This document shows, piece after piece, positions 1 to 5,509 of a DNA stretch of 7,518 nt. Origin of the DNA: Wenzhouxiangella sp. (lineage in GTDB: Bacteria; Pseudomonadota; Gammaproteobacteria; Xanthomonadales; Wenzhouxiangellaceae); contig SKZJ01000099.1 of assembly GCA_007127425.1 (NCBI GenBank), positions 1-7,518 of the forward strand. The letters run 5' to 3'. Made by a program: the position numbers and the translations under genes. Below the pieces are notes generated by a model. The model did no database searches. It was not told the origin of the DNA and worked only from the letters and a program-made list of their open reading frames with translations. Each line of letters opens with the position of its first letter. Positions within the stretch are counted from its first letter, which is position 1.

Positions 1-105
1 AAGCAGCGCCTGGTGGCCGCGGTGCAGTCCGTCGAAGTTACCGACGGCCACCGAGCATTCGGGCTGATCGTCTCTCTCCGGATTGAGGTATCGAATGAGT
101 CGCAT
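1..105 (-). CDS. ribF: Bifunctional riboflavin kinase/FMN adenylyltransferase, N-terminal fragment
   Basis: Only the first 35 codons are present; the gene runs off the left edge. RibF phosphorylates riboflavin to FMN and adenylates FMN to FAD in the cytoplasm. The visible part is the start of the N-terminal adenylyltransferase domain: the motif VGNFDGLHRGH (residues 21-31) includes the HxGH-type nucleotide-binding signature (HRGH) and is followed by QALL, as is usual in the family. The ATG at 105 gives the usual short lead (MRLIRYLNP) before the core; no clear Shine-Dalgarno lies upstream, so the start rests on homology. In many gammaproteobacteria ribF follows murJ directly; here the VanZ-like gene and a three-gene block of opposite orientation come between. 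It is divergent from the CstA-family gene. Confidence 0.93.
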   Translation of the reverse strand, partial: MRLIRYLNPERDDQPECSVAVGNFDGLHRGHQALL

Positions 106-118
106 GGGCAATCGGGCG

Positions 119-147
119 ATTTTACCGGGTGGCGGGGTAAAGGTAAA
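119..147 (-). promoter_or_regulatory. Possible ribF promoter partly inside the heptamer array
   Basis: On the minus strand TAAAAT (119-124, 5 of 6 to the sigma-70 -10) is preceded at 17 bp by TTTACC (142-147, 4 of 6 to the -35). The -35 falls within the tandem array at 136-164, whose period offers other TTTACC-like hexamers. The implied start near 112 would leave a leader of only a few bases before the ribF ATG, consistent with the missing Shine-Dalgarno. This is a pattern match only; ribF could also be transcribed from farther away. Confidence 0.3.
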
Positions 148-164
148 AGGTAAAAGGTGAAAGG
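136..164. repeat. Heptamer tandem array GGTAAAA, left arm of a symmetric element
   Basis: Units read on the plus strand: GGTAAA (136-141), GGTAAAA (142-148), GGTAAAA (149-155), GGTGAAA (156-162), then GG. The period is 7 bp after a 6-bp first unit. An approximately complementary array lies at 261-288, and the two flank a perfect hairpin with nearly equal gaps (26 and 28 bp). It is non-coding and located in the divergent ribF/cstA-family intergenic region. Confidence 0.85.
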
Positions 165-187
165 AGGGATGAATTTTTGCCCATGCC

Positions 188-234
188 TTGGGGCGGTGGC
201 CAATGGCGGGGCCCTGCCATTGGCCACCGCCCAA
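188..234. repeat. 17-bp perfect inverted repeat with 8-nt loop
   Basis: Arm GGGCGGTGGCCAATGGC (191-207) is exactly complementary to 216-232, with loop GGGGCCCT (208-215). Allowing one bulged G at 190, TT (188-189) pairs with AA (233-234). Neither side has a T-run in the direction a terminator would need, and both flanking genes point away from it, so it is not a conventional terminator. Its midpoint (211.5) nearly coincides with the midpoint of the two flanking heptamer arrays (212), suggesting that all three are parts of one element. It could be a REP/MITE-like repeat, a DNA cruciform or a protein-binding site. Confidence 0.85.
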
Positions 235-260
235 CGACAAAAAGCAGAACCGCCAGCCCC

Positions 261-288
261 CGTTTACCGTTTACCGTTTCCCCGTTTC
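261..288. repeat. Heptamer tandem array CGTTTAC, right arm of a symmetric element
   Basis: Units on the plus strand: CGTTTAC (261-267), CGTTTAC (268-274), CGTTTCC (275-281), an extra C, then CGTTTC (283-288). Read on the other strand this is GGTAAAC-like, matching the left array (136-164) at about six of seven positions per unit, so the two are degenerate inverted copies. The array ends 14 bp before the probable -35 of the CstA-family operon. Confidence 0.8.
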
Positions 289-302
289 ATGGCTTACGGC
301 AA

Positions 303-331
303 TTGACACGACTCCCTCAATCCACAATGCT
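303..331 (+). promoter_or_regulatory. Probable promoter of the CstA-family operon
   Basis: A perfect -35 hexamer TTGACA (303-308) is followed after 17 bp by AATGCT (326-331), a poor -10 (3 of 6). A start near 338 is implied, giving a leader of roughly 23 nt before the ATG at 361. A good -35 with a weak -10 often goes with activator control, but no operator can be read with confidence (no clear CRP dyad was found). Confidence 0.4.
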
Positions 332-337
332 GCCCGC

Positions 338-364
338 ATGAAAACGAAGCCTGAAAAGCCATGA
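338..364 (+). other. Possible 8-codon leader mini-ORF overlapping the transporter start
   Basis: ATG at 338 opens a reading frame encoding MKTKPEKP whose TGA (362-364) overlaps the ATG at 361 as ATGA. This start lies almost exactly at the +1 implied by the TTGACA promoter. If translated (leaderless), termination would hand ribosomes to the transporter start, which lacks a strong Shine-Dalgarno. The frame is short enough to arise by chance. Confidence 0.2.
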
Positions 365-2031
365 GTGCTGTCGCCCTGTTGCTGATCGGACTGGGTGCTT
401 TTGCACTTGGATACCTGTTTTATTCACGATTCATCGCCGGCAGGATTTATCGGCTCGATCCCGAATTTCGCACGCCGGCGCACGAGCAGCGAGACGATAT
501 CGATTACGTCCCCACCAATCGCTTCGTGCTGTGGGGTCACCATTTCACGTCCGTGGCGGGCGCGGCACCGATCGTGGGGCCGGCCATTGCCGTCATCTGG
601 GGCTGGGGGCCGGCCTTCGTCTGGGTCATCCTCGGCACCATCTTCATCGCGGGCGTTCATGACCTGGGGGCGATCTGGGCCAGCGTGCGCAACCGCGCTC
701 AGTCCATTGGCAGCCTGACGGGCAGCCTGGTCGGGCCGCGCGCCCGCACCCTGTTCATGATCGTCATCTTCCTGCTGCTGCTCATGGTCAACGCGGTCTT
801 CGCCGTGGTGATCGCCCGCCTGTTCGTCGGCTTTCCAGAAAGCGTGGTGCCGGCGTGGTCGGCGATTATCGTGGCCCTGATCCTCGGACAGTTGATCCGC
901 CGGCGCGCCATCGGGCTGGCCTGGCTGTCGATTTTCGGTGTCATTGCACTCTACGGTGCCATCTGGCTCGGCCAGTACGTGCCCATTGCCCTGCCCGACA
1001 CCGTTGCCGGACTCGGAGCGAACGCGCAGTGGATTGTCATCCTGTTCACCTATGCCGCGATTGCCTCGCTGCTGCCGGTCTGGGTACTGCTGCAACCGCG
1101 CGACTACATCAACGGCCTGCAGCTCTTTATCGGCCTCGGGCTGGTGTTTGTGGCCGTTGTGATCGCCAACCCAACGGTGGTCGCACCGGCGTTCAACCAG
1201 AATCTGCCGGCCGGCGTCCCGCCTCTGGTCCCGATGCTGTTCGTGACCATCGCCTGCGGTGCCATTTCGGGCTTTCACGGCCTGGTCGCCTCCGGCACCA
1301 CCTCCAAGCAGCTTGATCGCGAGCCCGACGCGCGTTTTGTCGGGTATTTCGGCGCCGTGGGCGAGGGCTGCCTGGCGCTGGCCGCGATCATCGCCTGCAC
1401 CGCCGGGTTCGCCACGCTGGGGGAGTGGGAAGCACTCTACTCCACGTTTGCCGGTGGCGGACTGGAAGCCTTTGTCGAGGGCGGCGCCACGATCATGAAT
1501 GCCGGTTACGGCCTGCCGATTGCCGTCGGCACGACGCTGCTGGCGGTCATGGCCGTGCTGTTTGCCGCCACCACCATGGATACGGGCATCCGCCTGCAGC
1601 GCTATATCGTCCAGGAATGGGGCAATATTCACGCCATCGACTGGATGACCCGCAAGGGGCCGGCAACCGCGCTGGCCGTCGGTTGCTGCCTGGGACTGGC
1701 CTTTGGCGCCGGTGGCACCGACGGCACCGGCGGTCTGATCATCTGGCCCCTGTTCGGCACCACCAACCAGTTGCTGGCCGCGCTCACCCTGCTGGTGATC
1801 AGCTTGCTGGTGGTGAAACTGGGCCGCCCGCCATGGTTCACTTTGATTCCCATGATCGGCCTGATCCTCATGACGCTGACCGCCCTGCTCTTCCAGCTCG
1901 TCGACTTCTATCAACAGGAGAACTGGTTTCTGCTTGGCCTGGACTTGCTGATTCTTGTGGCCGCCGTCTTCGTCGCGCTCGAGACCGCCACGGCACTGGT
2001 CCGCGCCCGCAAGCGGGAAGCGCCAGCATGA
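361..2031 (+). CDS. CstA-family (carbon starvation) membrane transporter, short form
   Basis: A 556-residue integral inner-membrane protein of the CstA family. E. coli members CstA and BtsT (both about 700 residues) import peptides and/or pyruvate; the substrate here is unknown. Family signatures are clear: DYVPTNRFVLWGHHF (48-62) running into VAGAAPIVGPAIAVIWGWGPA (65-85), the GVHDLGA segment (98-104), SGFHGLVASGTTSKQLDRE (303-321), TTMDTGIRLQRY (404-415) and GTDGTGGLIIWPLFGTTNQLLAAL (452-475). Long hydrophobic segments fill the rest, so many membrane helices are expected. It is about 145 residues shorter than E. coli CstA, but the conserved core runs to a natural end (KREAPA), so it is a short-form member and not truncated. 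The ATG at 361 lacks a strong Shine-Dalgarno. Its stop overlaps the next gene as ATGA, the first gene of a coupled three-gene operon. I give no symbol because orthology to cstA or btsT cannot be assigned. Confidence 0.93.
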   Translation: MSAVALLLIGLGAFALGYLFYSRFIAGRIYRLDPEFRTPAHEQRDDIDYVPTNRFVLWGHHFTSVAGAAPIVGPAIAVIWGWGPAFVWVILGTIFIAGVHDLGAIWASVRNRAQSIGSLTGSLVGPRARTLFMIVIFLLLLMVNAVFAVVIARLFVGFPESVVPAWSAIIVALILGQLIRRRAIGLAWLSIFGVIALYGAIWLGQYVPIALPDTVAGLGANAQWIVILFTYAAIASLLPVWVLLQPRDYINGLQLFIGLGLVFVAVVIANPTVVAPAFNQNLPAGVPPLVPMLFVTIACGAISGFHGLVASGTTSKQLDREPDARFVGYFGAVGEGCLALAAIIACTAGFATLGEWEALYSTFAGGGLEAFVEGGATIMNAGYGLPIAVGTTLLAVMAVLFAATTMDTGIRLQRYIVQEWGNIHAIDWMTRKGPATALAVGCCLGLAFGAGGTDGTGGLIIWPLFGTTNQLLAALTLLVISLLVVKLGRPPWFTLIPMIGLILMTLTALLFQLVDFYQQENWFLLGLDLLILVAAVFVALETATALVRARKREAPA

Positions 2032-2285
2032 GAAAAGCGTGGCGCCGGTTCAATGAGCTTCTGGAAGCCCTGTACGGCACCCGTCACCGTCGCGCCCTGC
2101 TGGCCGTCCAGCGACAACACAATGATGCGCTGATGCTGATGGTGTACGCCGACGCCCTGGGCATCGACAATCCGATGGCGCACCAGGTGCTGGAGCTGAA
2201 AATCCTGCTGGCTGATGATTTCCATGACTGGCATCGGCGGGCCGGCCTGGATCACTCCGTGCTCGATTGCACGCGATGCTGCTGA
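2028..2285 (+). CDS. Small CstA-associated protein ending Cys-Cys (cory-CC-star-like)
   Basis: An 85-residue soluble protein with no signal peptide or membrane helix. The N-terminus is basic (MRKAWRRF), the middle looks helical (ALLAVQRQHNDALMLMVYADALGI, roughly 23-46), and a conserved-looking block NPMAHQVLELKILLADDFHDWHRR (48-71) precedes the tail DCTRCC, with cysteines at 81, 84 and 85 and the stop directly after. From memory this matches the small family named cory-CC-star protein, found with CstA transporters and ArsA-like ATPases; I could not check this. E. coli CstA and BtsT partners YbdD and YjiX also end in Arg-Cys-Cys, but their bodies differ, so the shared feature is the tail. Its ATG overlaps the transporter stop (ATGA), and its last codons overlap the ATPase start. 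Biochemical role unknown; a redox or metal-binding tail acting on the transporter or ATPase is inference. Confidence 0.8.
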   Translation: MRKAWRRFNELLEALYGTRHRRALLAVQRQHNDALMLMVYADALGIDNPMAHQVLELKILLADDFHDWHRRAGLDHSVLDCTRCC

Positions 2286-3220
2286 ACGACCAGCGCATCG
2301 TCATCGTTGCCGGCAAGGGTGGTGTGGGCAAGACCACGGTGGCAGCCTCTCTGGCGGTGACATCCGCGAACAAGGGCCTGCGTACCCTGATCGTTTCCAC
2401 CGATCCGGCCCATTCGCTGTCCGACATCCTTGAGTCCCGCTGCAAACACTCCCCGACCCGCATTCTGCCTGGTCTCGACGCCATCGAGATCGATGCCGAA
2501 GCGCTGGCCGCCAGGCATGTCAACGACATAGCACGCGCAATGAAACAGTACGCCCACCCCGACGCCTGGCCCGACATCGATCGGCAACTGAAGGCTTCGG
2601 TGACAGCACCGGGAACCATCGAAGCCGCCCTGGTCGAGCACCTGGCCGAACTGCTTTCGGAGATGATCGAGACATACGACCGCATCATCCTCGATACTGC
2701 CCCGACCGGCCACACGCTGCGCCTGCTGTCACTGCCCGACCAGCTCGGTGACTGGACCGAATCGCTGCTGGATCAGCGTGAACATCATCGCCGAATGGCG
2801 GATCAACTGGGATCGGATGAATCACGGCAGCATCGCCAGGTCGCCGAACGCCTGCGCGCACGGCGCGACCGGCTGAGGATCGCACACGACATCCTGACCG
2901 ACAGAATCAGGGCCTGCGCCCTCGTGGTGCTCACGCCGGAACGCCTGCCGATACTCGAAAGCCAAAGGCTGATCCAGGGCCTGGCCCAGACCGGCATTCA
3001 GGTCGCCGGTCTGATCGTCAACGGACTGTTGCCCTCCGAGTCGATCGATCCGTTTCTGCAACGCCGCCGAGCCCAGCAGGAATCCCGCCTGACCGAGATC
3101 CAGAAGACCTTCGCGGATTACCCGCAGATGCACCTGGAACTGAGCGCAGAGAGTCCAGCCGGCACCAAAGCACTGCAACGCATCGGATTGCACATTCTTG
3201 ACCATGCCCGGGATAGCTAA
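2276..3220 (+). CDS. ArsA/Get3-like P-loop ATPase, single domain
   Basis: A 314-residue cytoplasmic ATPase of the ArsA/Get3 branch of SIMIBI P-loop proteins, which work as nucleotide-gated dimers. Visible motifs: deviant Walker A GKGGVGKTT (13-21) with the signature first lysine, switch I STDPAHSLSD (41-50), switch II LDTAPTGHTLRLLSLP (139-154), and the family segment VVLTPERLPILESQRLI (217-233) followed by GIQVAGLIVNGLLP. There is one ATPase domain, so it would dimerise like Get3 instead of being a tandem ArsA. It has only two cysteines (56 and 214) and lacks both the ArsA metalloid triad and the Get3 CxxC zinc motif, and no arsB, arsC or arsR is nearby, so arsenite export is unlikely. Start: ATG 2276 overlaps the previous stop by 10 nt; an in-frame TTG at 2267 is an alternative. 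No Shine-Dalgarno is visible, so translation is probably coupled. It ends 19 bp from the convergent VanZ-like gene. Confidence 0.9.
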   Translation: MLLNDQRIVIVAGKGGVGKTTVAASLAVTSANKGLRTLIVSTDPAHSLSDILESRCKHSPTRILPGLDAIEIDAEALAARHVNDIARAMKQYAHPDAWPDIDRQLKASVTAPGTIEAALVEHLAELLSEMIETYDRIILDTAPTGHTLRLLSLPDQLGDWTESLLDQREHHRRMADQLGSDESRQHRQVAERLRARRDRLRIAHDILTDRIRACALVVLTPERLPILESQRLIQGLAQTGIQVAGLIVNGLLPSESIDPFLQRRRAQQESRLTEIQKTFADYPQMHLELSAESPAGTKALQRIGLHILDHARDS

Positions 3221-3239
3221 TCATCACCGCAGCGACTGT

Positions 3240-3641
3240 TCAGCCCTGAACCGTCATCCGGTGAAGGATGGGACCGACCCCCTTTTCCATCATGTAGCCA
3301 ACCACGATTCCTATGGCCAGCCCCGCCGAATTGATCAAGGCATCATCGACGGTACCGTGCCGACCGGGCACGAAAGTCTGAATCCACTCCATCAACGCTC
3401 CAAACGCCGACGCCCCCACAAACAGGATCAGCACCCAGCGCCACCCCGGCCTCAACAGCATCGGCAACAGGCCGAGGCCCATGTAGGCAAGGAGGTGACT
3501 CATGCCCGAGGACTCCCAGGGAGCGTGATGCTGCAGCGGCATCATCACCGACCCGATGACGATCAATACCAGGTCAATCACCCACAGCCCCCATACCGTG
3601 ACCAGAAACCAGGTCGGCAGATTCCAGTTCCGGGAACTCAA
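3240..3641 (-). CDS. VanZ-family membrane protein
   Basis: A 133-residue protein of the VanZ-like family, small integral membrane proteins; the namesake is linked to teicoplanin resistance, but the function of most members is unknown. Hydrophobic segments lie near 11-35, 47-63, 68-83 and 101-117. Family landmarks are H49 and Y53 in SHLLAYMGLGLL, then ALMEWIQTFVPGRHGTVDDALINSAGLAIG with E85, Q88, PGR (92-94), D99-D100 and N104. The proposed start is TTG at 3641-3639, which overlaps the murJ stop as TTGA and has a strong Shine-Dalgarno (GGGAGG, 3657-3652) 10 nt upstream; the next ATG codons fall inside the first helix. The frame stays open upstream, but that part is a shadow of murJ. Overlap with the lipid II flippase suggests co-translation and possibly an envelope role (inference). 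Confidence 0.85.
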   Translation of the reverse strand: MSSRNWNLPTWFLVTVWGLWVIDLVLIVIGSVMMPLQHHAPWESSGMSHLLAYMGLGLLPMLLRPGWRWVLILFVGASAFGALMEWIQTFVPGRHGTVDDALINSAGLAIGIVVGYMMEKGVGPILHRMTVQG

Positions 3642-5257
3642 CGCTGGCTGTCCTCCCGGCCGCGGACAATCGGCCGGGCGAGGTGGTGCGGACGAATCCC
3701 GACGAGCAACAGTACCAGCCCATAGGCGGCGCCGCCGACACCGACCACCGCAGCCAGCCAGCCTATGCGCCACATCAGGCCGGCTTCCAGCCAGGTGGCC
3801 GTTTCGGGTTGAATCGCCAGCACCGCTGCGGCCATGACCAGGCTGGCAAGCATCACCTGCCCGATGCGCCGCCACGGCAGATGCGGCGACAGGCCGGGTG
3901 TTTTCAGATACCGCCACAACAGGCCGAAATTGAGCCAGGCCGAAGCGCTGGAGGCCAACGCCAGGCCGGCATGGGCGCCCGGGTGTGCGGCCAGGGTGGC
4001 AAACAGCCCGTCACCGAAATCGCCGCCGGCCAGGTGCCAGATGATCACCAGCACGAAAATCACGTTGAGCAGCATGTTGACCGCCAGCGCGGTCACGGCA
4101 ATCATGACCGGGGTTTTCGTGTCCTGGCGGGAAAAATAGGCCGGTGCAAGAATCTTGACGCCGATGAAAGCCGGCAACCCGATGCAATAAGCCGACAGCG
4201 CCAGCGCCGCCATCTGCACGTCGTGCCCCGTGAAAGCGCCGTACTGGAACAAGGTGACGACCAGGGGTTCGGCGACCACGGCCAGGCCGACTGCAGCCGG
4301 CACACCGATGACCAGCCCCAGCAGCATGGCCCATTCCAGCGTGGCACGAAATTCACCCCGGTTGTTGCGGGCATGCAGCGACGACAAGGTGGGCAGGATC
4401 ACCACCGACAGCGCTACACCGAACATCCCGAGCGGGAACTCCATCAAGCGATCGCCGTAATACAGCCAGGAAATGCTGGCCTCGATCAAAAGCGAGGCAA
4501 TGAGCACATCCAGCAACAGGCTGATCTGGGCCACCGAGGAGCCGAACAGCGTCGGCACCATCAAGGTCATGATGCGCTTGACCCCCGGATGCGAGAAGTG
4601 CGGTTTCGGCACCGGTAGGACACCATGACGGGCAAGCGCCGGCAACTGCACGGCAAGCTGAAGCACACCGGCCACCAGCACCCCCCACGCCAGTGCTTTT
4701 ATCGGCACCTCGAAATAGCCGCTAAACGCAACGGCTGCGGTAATCAGCGAGACATTGAGCAGGGCCGGCGTCAATGCCGGCAGCGCAAAGCGGCCCAGGG
4801 TATTGAGAATGCCGCCCGACAGGGCCGTCAGCGCGATGAACAGCAGGTAGGGGAAGGTGACCCGGAGCATGTCCGTGGCCAGCGCATGCTGTTCGGGGTT
4901 GTCGTGAAACCCGGGTGCAAAGACGGAAATGAACAGTGGGGCGGCCAGCACACCAATGCCCGTGATCACCAGCAACACCGCGAGCAGGCTGCCGGTCGTC
5001 GCATCGATCAGCGACTTGAGGGCCGCCTCGTCACCCTTTTCCCGGTACTCGGCAAGCACCGGCACGAAGGCCAGCGAGAACGAGCCCTCGGCAAACAGCC
5101 GCCTGAGGAAATTGGGAATCTTGAAGGCGACAAAGAACGCGTCAGTCGTTGCCGTGGCCCCGAACCAGCGCGCCAGCACCACGTCCCGGGCAAAGCCCAG
5201 AATGCGGGAGACCAGCGTCATGGCGCCGAAAGTGAAGGTGTTTCTGAGGAGGCTCAC
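3638..5257 (-). CDS. murJ: Lipid II flippase MurJ (MviN)
   Basis: A 539-residue polytopic inner-membrane protein of the MOP exporter superfamily that flips undecaprenyl-linked lipid II to the periplasmic face for peptidoglycan synthesis. The N-terminal signature SLLRNTFTFGAMTLVSRILG (2-21) continues to FARD (22-25), with TDAFFVAFKIPNFLRRLFAEG at 38-58. Counting from the GTG at 5257, the charged residues known to be essential in E. coli MurJ fall at identical numbers: R18, R24, D39, R52 and R270 (in GDRLMEFPLG). That register, plus AGGCGG (5268-5263) 5 nt upstream, decides for GTG 5257; an in-frame ATG at 5371 would add 38 residues translated from the heptamer repeat and is rejected. Its stop overlaps the VanZ-like gene. 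It is divergent from rpsT, as in related genomes. Confidence 0.97.
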   Translation of the reverse strand: MSLLRNTFTFGAMTLVSRILGFARDVVLARWFGATATTDAFFVAFKIPNFLRRLFAEGSFSLAFVPVLAEYREKGDEAALKSLIDATTGSLLAVLLVITGIGVLAAPLFISVFAPGFHDNPEQHALATDMLRVTFPYLLFIALTALSGGILNTLGRFALPALTPALLNVSLITAAVAFSGYFEVPIKALAWGVLVAGVLQLAVQLPALARHGVLPVPKPHFSHPGVKRIMTLMVPTLFGSSVAQISLLLDVLIASLLIEASISWLYYGDRLMEFPLGMFGVALSVVILPTLSSLHARNNRGEFRATLEWAMLLGLVIGVPAAVGLAVVAEPLVVTLFQYGAFTGHDVQMAALALSAYCIGLPAFIGVKILAPAYFSRQDTKTPVMIAVTALAVNMLLNVIFVLVIIWHLAGGDFGDGLFATLAAHPGAHAGLALASSASAWLNFGLLWRYLKTPGLSPHLPWRRIGQVMLASLVMAAAVLAIQPETATWLEAGLMWRIGWLAAVVGVGGAAYGLVLLLVGIRPHHLARPIVRGREDSQR

Positions 5258-5307
5258 GGTAACCGCCTGAGAGAAATGACGACCGGAGCCGTTGGACGGG
5301 TCAGGTG

Positions 5308-5341
5308 TTCGGGACTCGGGACTCGGGACTCGGGACTCGGG
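5308..5341. repeat. GGGACTC heptamer array, left arm of a 34-nt inverted repeat
   Basis: TTC (5308-5310), then four perfect GGGACTC units starting at 5311, 5318, 5325 and 5332, then GGG (5339-5341). Its inverse copy is at 5510-5543 with 33 of 34 positions matching. Five G-triplets separated by ACTC fit the canonical G-quadruplex pattern on the plus strand. It lies about 50 bp upstream of the murJ start and would be within the murJ 5' leader (as C-rich RNA) if the promoter proposed at 5383-5411 is used. Confidence 0.92.
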
Positions 5342-5382
5342 CGGCGGTGATGGTTGAGATGGGCGGCGCAAAAATCGGATAT

Positions 5383-5411
5383 GCTAAATTTGCGGCGCGC
5401 CACGCAATCAA
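5383..5411 (-). promoter_or_regulatory. Weak candidate murJ promoter
   Basis: On the minus strand TTGATT (5411-5406) and TTTAGC (5388-5383) are spaced by 17 bp. The -35 is fair (4 of 6) and the -10 poor (3 of 6). It is the best spaced pair I found between the two arrays. It implies a murJ leader of about 120 nt that includes the heptamer array. Confidence 0.2.
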
Positions 5412-5452
5412 ACGGCAGTAACATCGCACCTCGTCCCGCATCACCTACATAG

Positions 5453-5482
5453 CGAAGCCCCCTTCGTTCGAGTTCAGACTCG
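5453..5482. other. Two adjacent small hairpins
   Basis: CGAAG (5453-5457) pairs with CTTCG (5462-5466) across CCCC; two bases later CGAGT (5469-5473) pairs with ACTCG (5478-5482) across TCAG. Each stem is only 5 bp. They sit between the two arrays and upstream of both proposed promoters, so they would more likely be DNA sites than RNA structures. Chance is possible. Confidence 0.35.
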
Positions 5483-5509
5483 CCATGTGAAGTTTCCCGA
5501 ACCCCCACC

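Noticed and set aside
136..164. CRISPR repeats
   Set aside because: Units are 7 bp and directly contiguous with no unique spacers; no cas gene is present.
188..234. Intrinsic terminator
   Set aside because: No T-run follows the stem on either strand and no gene points toward it.
424..1914. 496-codon minus-strand open frame antisense to the CstA-family gene
   Set aside because: It is rich in D, E, Q, H, G and R without any fold or family motif, as expected for the antisense shadow of a GC-rich membrane protein gene.
2274..2300. TGA after the Cys-Cys codons as selenocysteine
   Set aside because: CstA-associated small proteins can end in a selenocysteine, but here both tail positions are already TGC and the TGA is the natural end; reading through enters the ATPase gene out of frame.
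2276..3220. Arsenite efflux ATPase ArsA (arsenic resistance operon)
   Set aside because: Single ATPase domain, metalloid cysteines absent, and no arsB, arsC, arsD or arsR in the window.
3255..3270. CATCC/GGATG hairpin near the VanZ-like 3' end as a terminator
   Set aside because: A 5-bp stem inside the coding region with no following T-run in either direction.
4625..5350. 241-codon plus-strand frame antisense to murJ
   Set aside because: MurJ with all essential charged residues occupies the other strand; this frame is a low-complexity Q/R/G/H-rich shadow.
5258..5371. 38-residue N-terminal extension of MurJ from an ATG at 5371
   Set aside because: It is translated from the heptamer repeat (PESR/PSPES pattern), whereas the GTG at 5257 has a Shine-Dalgarno and puts R18, R24, D39, R52 and R270 at the E. 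coli numbers.
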